From: an uncultured Roseburia sp. | GTDB lineage: Bacteria > Bacillota > Clostridia > Lachnospirales > Lachnospiraceae | Length of the DNA stretch: 16,492 nucleotides | Assembly: GCA_947652855.1 (NCBI GenBank) | Contig: CANTEO010000059.1 | Span: 1 to 16,492, forward strand | Direction: 5' to 3' | In this document: positions 14,511-16,492 of the stretch, piece after piece | Numbering within the stretch: the first letter of the stretch is position 1 | Layout of the letters: every line of letters begins with the position of its first letter | Program-made: the position numbers and the translations under genes | Notes under the pieces: generated by a model | Seen by the model: the letters and a program-made list of their open reading frames with translations, nothing else | Databases searched by the model: none | What the model was told of the DNA's origin: nothing

Positions 14511-15701
14511 ATGTTAAAAAAATTATTTATAATTCTATCGCTGTGCCTATGCACACTTTTAATTCCATCCGTCAGAATATATGCCGCGGATGCTGACGTG
14601 ATTGAGAACAACGAGGCGGGGATCCCAAACAAAGACCTCTATGAAAAAATCTTGAAAAAGCTTCAGAAAAAGCCAGGGGAGACGTTCACGGAGGGCGAGG
14701 CGAAAACCATTGACAGCCTCTCTCTGACATTCTCAAGCAACAGCAGCCTAAAAGGGATCGGGCGCTTAAGCGCCCTGGAGGAGATGTGGCTCTATTTTCC
14801 TAAGCCCGTTAAGGTCAGTCAATGCCTGAAGGGGATTGAGGAGCTGACCGGCCTACGCGAGCTGGAAATTGAAGGCAACCAGCTGATCCAAATGAAGAAC
14901 TTGGCCAGCCTGCAAGGCCTGACCGGCCTGGAAAGCTTGCAGATCACACAGGGGAACATAACGAGCCTGCACGGCGTTGAGGGGCTGGTGAGCCTAAAGA
15001 GGCTTTGGATTGAGTGGGATCAACTGACGAGCCTGGACGGCGTCCAGCATCTTAAGAACCTGCAGTCCCTAAGCGTGGCTGGCAACCGCCTCACCAGCCT
15101 TAAGGGGGTCGAGGGCCTAAAGAACCTGGAGCACTTGTCCGCAGAGTACAATGAGATCACCAGCCTTAAGGAGGTCCGGGGCTTGAGGAAGCTAAGCCTC
15201 ATATACATGACTGACAACCGCCTGGAAAATGTAGACGCCATAAAGAATTTAAAGAATTTGACGACTTTGGCATTAGATGAAAACCGCCTGTCAAAGCTCC
15301 CCAATATGAAGAAGCTCACGAAATTATCAGAGCATAAAACCTTTTTAGGGCAAAATTTTCTAAGCGAGAAAGAGCTTGCAGAAAAACTCCCGGCGCATCT
15401 TCTGAAAAAATGGAATCAGGCGAAAGGACTGGCAAAAAGTCAGCTAAAAAAATACACGCTACGGATCACCGCGCCAAAGAACAAAAAGATCACCGCAAGC
15501 ACCAAACGAATCGAAGGACGCACCTCCAAAAAAGGGGCCACCGTCAAGCTGATGCGCGCAATCTGGCACCCATGCGACGGCTATCTTGAGTACATCCCCA
15601 TTCAGTCCGTAAAAGCAGATAAGAATGGCAGATTCGTGATGAAAAACTTGAAGCTAAAAAAATATAAGAAGGACAAACTTAAAATCCGCATCGTCAATTA
15701 A
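14511..15701 (+). CDS. Secreted leucine-rich repeat protein with C-terminal Ig-like domain (first tandem copy)
   Basis: This 396-residue protein has a Sec signal peptide (about 1-25, cleavage probably after IYA) and an N-terminal cap shared with the next gene (DADVIENNEAGIPNK, then PGETFTEGEAK). About nine 22-residue LRRs of internalin/SDS22 type follow (about 79-272). The repeat phase is exact: the Leu or Val at 153, 175, 197, 219, 241 and 263 recurs every 22 residues. A basic region and a beta-rich Ig-like domain (about 317-396) finish the protein. There is no LPXTG motif, choline-binding or SLH domain, so it is secreted or held by charge. LRR proteins of this type usually bind proteins or glycans; the target is unknown. 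AAAGGA lies 8 bases before the ATG. Transcription probably comes from the protease promoter. Confidence 0.85.
   Translation: MLKKLFIILSLCLCTLLIPSVRIYAADADVIENNEAGIPNKDLYEKILKKLQKKPGETFTEGEAKTIDSLSLTFSSNSSLKGIGRLSALEEMWLYFPKPVKVSQCLKGIEELTGLRELEIEGNQLIQMKNLASLQGLTGLESLQITQGNITSLHGVEGLVSLKRLWIEWDQLTSLDGVQHLKNLQSLSVAGNRLTSLKGVEGLKNLEHLSAEYNEITSLKEVRGLRKLSLIYMTDNRLENVDAIKNLKNLTTLALDENRLSKLPNMKKLTKLSEHKTFLGQNFLSEKELAEKLPAHLLKKWNQAKGLAKSQLKKYTLRITAPKNKKITASTKRIEGRTSKKGATVKLMRAIWHPCDGYLEYIPIQSVKADKNGRFVMKNLKLKKYKKDKLKIRIVN
14592..14634 (+). repeat. 43-base direct repeat, copy 1 (in first LRR gene)
   Basis: This stretch is identical to 15929-15971 and encodes the start of the mature N-terminal cap (ADVIENNEAGIPNK). 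The flanking cap sequence is also closely similar, including a shared GAGACGTTCACGGAGGG. The copies are 1337 bases apart in direct orientation, which fits recent tandem gene duplication. Confidence 0.9.
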
Positions 15702-15844
15702 TTCGGCCCGTATGATACGCAAAGACTCTTTCTATGATAGGAAACCCATCACTTTAAGATGGGAAACGCATTGCCGCACTACGATACCGAAGAGAAACGG
15801 GACGGGCCGTCGCGCATGACGGCTCCCCTTGAAAAGGAGGAATT
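15702..15844 (+). promoter_or_regulatory. Structured leader between the tandem LRR genes, candidate cis-regulatory RNA
   Basis: No T-rich terminator is seen. CGGCCCGT (15704-15711) can pair perfectly with ACGGGCCG (15802-15809), enclosing a CCCATC/GATGGG hairpin (15745-15763) and a CCG/CGG stem (15787-15800). The same ACGGGCCG can instead form a hairpin with the 3' side (GGGCCGTC/GACGGCTC, 15804-15825). Next, CCTT (15827-15830) can cover part of the ribosome site AAGGAGG (15834-15840). Such exclusive pairings are typical of leader regulation. I could not match it to a named riboswitch family. Confidence 0.4.
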
Positions 15845-16492
15845 ATGACGCTAAAAAAATTTTTTATCATCCTGACGGCATCCTTAGCCGTATTCCTACT
15901 CCCATCAGCGGGGGCATCCGCCGCGGACGCTGACGTGATTGAGAACAACGAGGCGGGGATCCCAAACAAAGTCCTATACGAGAAGATATTGAACGAATTA
16001 GGGAAGAAGCCGGGCGAGACGTTCACGGAGGGAGAGGCGAAAAGCATCGACATCCTGTTCTACAATAAAGGCGGCAGCTTAAAGGGAATCGGCTGCTTAA
16101 GCGAGCTGGAGGAACTGCATTTGGAATCTTCCAAAGTGGAGAGCCTAGCGGGGATTGAGGAGCTGAAAAATCTGAAAAGCCTGTGTTTAGAAAACAACAA
16201 GCAGCTTAACATAAGGGATTTGACTTCTTTACAAAATTTCACTTTCTTAGAACATTTAGACTTATGCAGGAATGAGGTGACCAGCCTGCATGGCATTGAA
16301 GGATTGGTTAATTTGAAATACCTAAACCTTGACTGGAACCGACTGAAAAGCTTAAAAGAGCTGAAGGGCTTACCCAATTTAAAGCTTCTCAGTGTGGCGG
16401 GCAACCGGCTTGGCAGCCTGCAAGGCATTCAGAAGTCAAAAAAACTGGAGACTCTGTACGCAGACTACAATGAGCTGCGTAATATAAAAGAA
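15845..16492 (+). CDS. Secreted leucine-rich repeat protein (second tandem copy), 3' end outside window
   Basis: The reading frame is open from 15845 to the window end (216 codons), so the gene is partial. It encodes a signal peptide (about 1-27, MTLKKFFIILTASLAVFLLP, cleavage near ASA) and a cap nearly identical to that of the preceding gene (DADVIENNEAGIPNK, PGETFTEGEAK). The 22-residue LRRs that follow include SVAGNRLGSL, which matches SVAGNRLTSL in copy one. Early repeats differ more, so the binding face may have diverged. AGGAGG lies 4 bases before the ATG, in the structured leader. Like its neighbour it is probably an exported binding protein. Whether it has the same Ig-like C-terminus cannot be seen. 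Confidence 0.85.
   Translation, partial: MTLKKFFIILTASLAVFLLPSAGASAADADVIENNEAGIPNKVLYEKILNELGKKPGETFTEGEAKSIDILFYNKGGSLKGIGCLSELEELHLESSKVESLAGIEELKNLKSLCLENNKQLNIRDLTSLQNFTFLEHLDLCRNEVTSLHGIEGLVNLKYLNLDWNRLKSLKELKGLPNLKLLSVAGNRLGSLQGIQKSKKLETLYADYNELRNIKE
15929..15971 (+). repeat. 43-base direct repeat, copy 2 (in second LRR gene)
   Basis: Identical to 14592-14634. With its partner it offers a homology tract for recombination that could delete or fuse the tandem LRR genes. Confidence 0.9.

Noticed and set aside
14960..15310. CRISPR-like or non-coding tandem repeats of about 66 bases
   Set aside because: The periodicity comes from 22-residue leucine-rich repeats inside one open frame; units vary and no spacer-repeat pattern exists.
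14511..15701. Sortase-anchored internalin
   Set aside because: The C-terminus is a basic Ig-like domain ending in KIRIVN, without LPXTG, hydrophobic helix or charged tail.
15702..15844. c-di-GMP-I or cobalamin riboswitch in the LRR leader
   Set aside because: ACGCAAAG, GGAAACC and GGGAA-like pieces are present, but the order and the required core motifs (GGGCAAACC for GEMM-I, the B12 box for cobalamin) are not.
1..16492. tRNA, rRNA, insertion sequence or phage genes
   Set aside because: No cloverleaf-like segment, rRNA core, transposase or integrase motif was recognised on either strand; this was by eye, not by a search tool.

Overview
The window reads as a mid-GC Gram-positive (Firmicutes) chromosome, most likely class Clostridia and possibly Lachnospiraceae. 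The evidence is strong AGGAGG-type ribosome sites, sigma-A-like promoters, a YtvI-like AI-2E family permease, a LytTR/LiaF-like pair, a PadR-controlled FtsW-like protein and BspA-type leucine-rich repeats (LRR). The species cannot be named from the sequence. No rRNA, tRNA, CRISPR array, insertion sequence or phage gene was seen.

Left part (1-8000): one rightward gene for a zinc-dependent phospholipase C family protein (195-1163) runs head-on into a six-gene leftward cluster. In transcription order the cluster is an AI-2E family permease, a short NfeD-like membrane protein, a methyl-accepting chemotaxis protein, a patatin-like phospholipase, a GPH/MelB-type sugar:cation symporter and a D-2-hydroxyacid dehydrogenase. 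A good promoter (7968-7940) precedes the permease. Gaps inside the cluster are 21 to 64 bases or overlaps, with no visible internal terminator, so co-transcription is plausible. The symporter and dehydrogenase overlap by ATGA and probably act together on a carbohydrate-derived acid.

Middle (8000-12060): a divergent two-gene operon encodes a LytTR DNA-binding protein and a LiaF-like membrane protein. It has its own promoter and an inverted repeat suited to autoregulation. Next is a leftward BspA-like LRR gene broken by one clear and one probable frameshift, then a leftward PadR regulator overlapping an FtsW/RodA/SpoVE-like membrane protein. The PadR promoter carries two adjacent palindromes, the likely operator. 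In the FtsW-like protein the normally essential aspartate aligns with histidine.

Right part (12060-16492): a locus for secreted proteins. A strong promoter and a roughly 110-nt leader with an unused Shine-Dalgarno sequence precede a 713-residue exported subtilisin (S8) protease. Its C-terminal third looks like a zinc-dependent phospholipase C/S1-P1-type domain, an unusual fusion. After a modest terminator come two tandem paralogous secreted LRR proteins with nearly identical N-terminal caps. The second has a structured 143-nt leader and runs off the window end. The proteins probably act outside the cell, but their targets are unknown.
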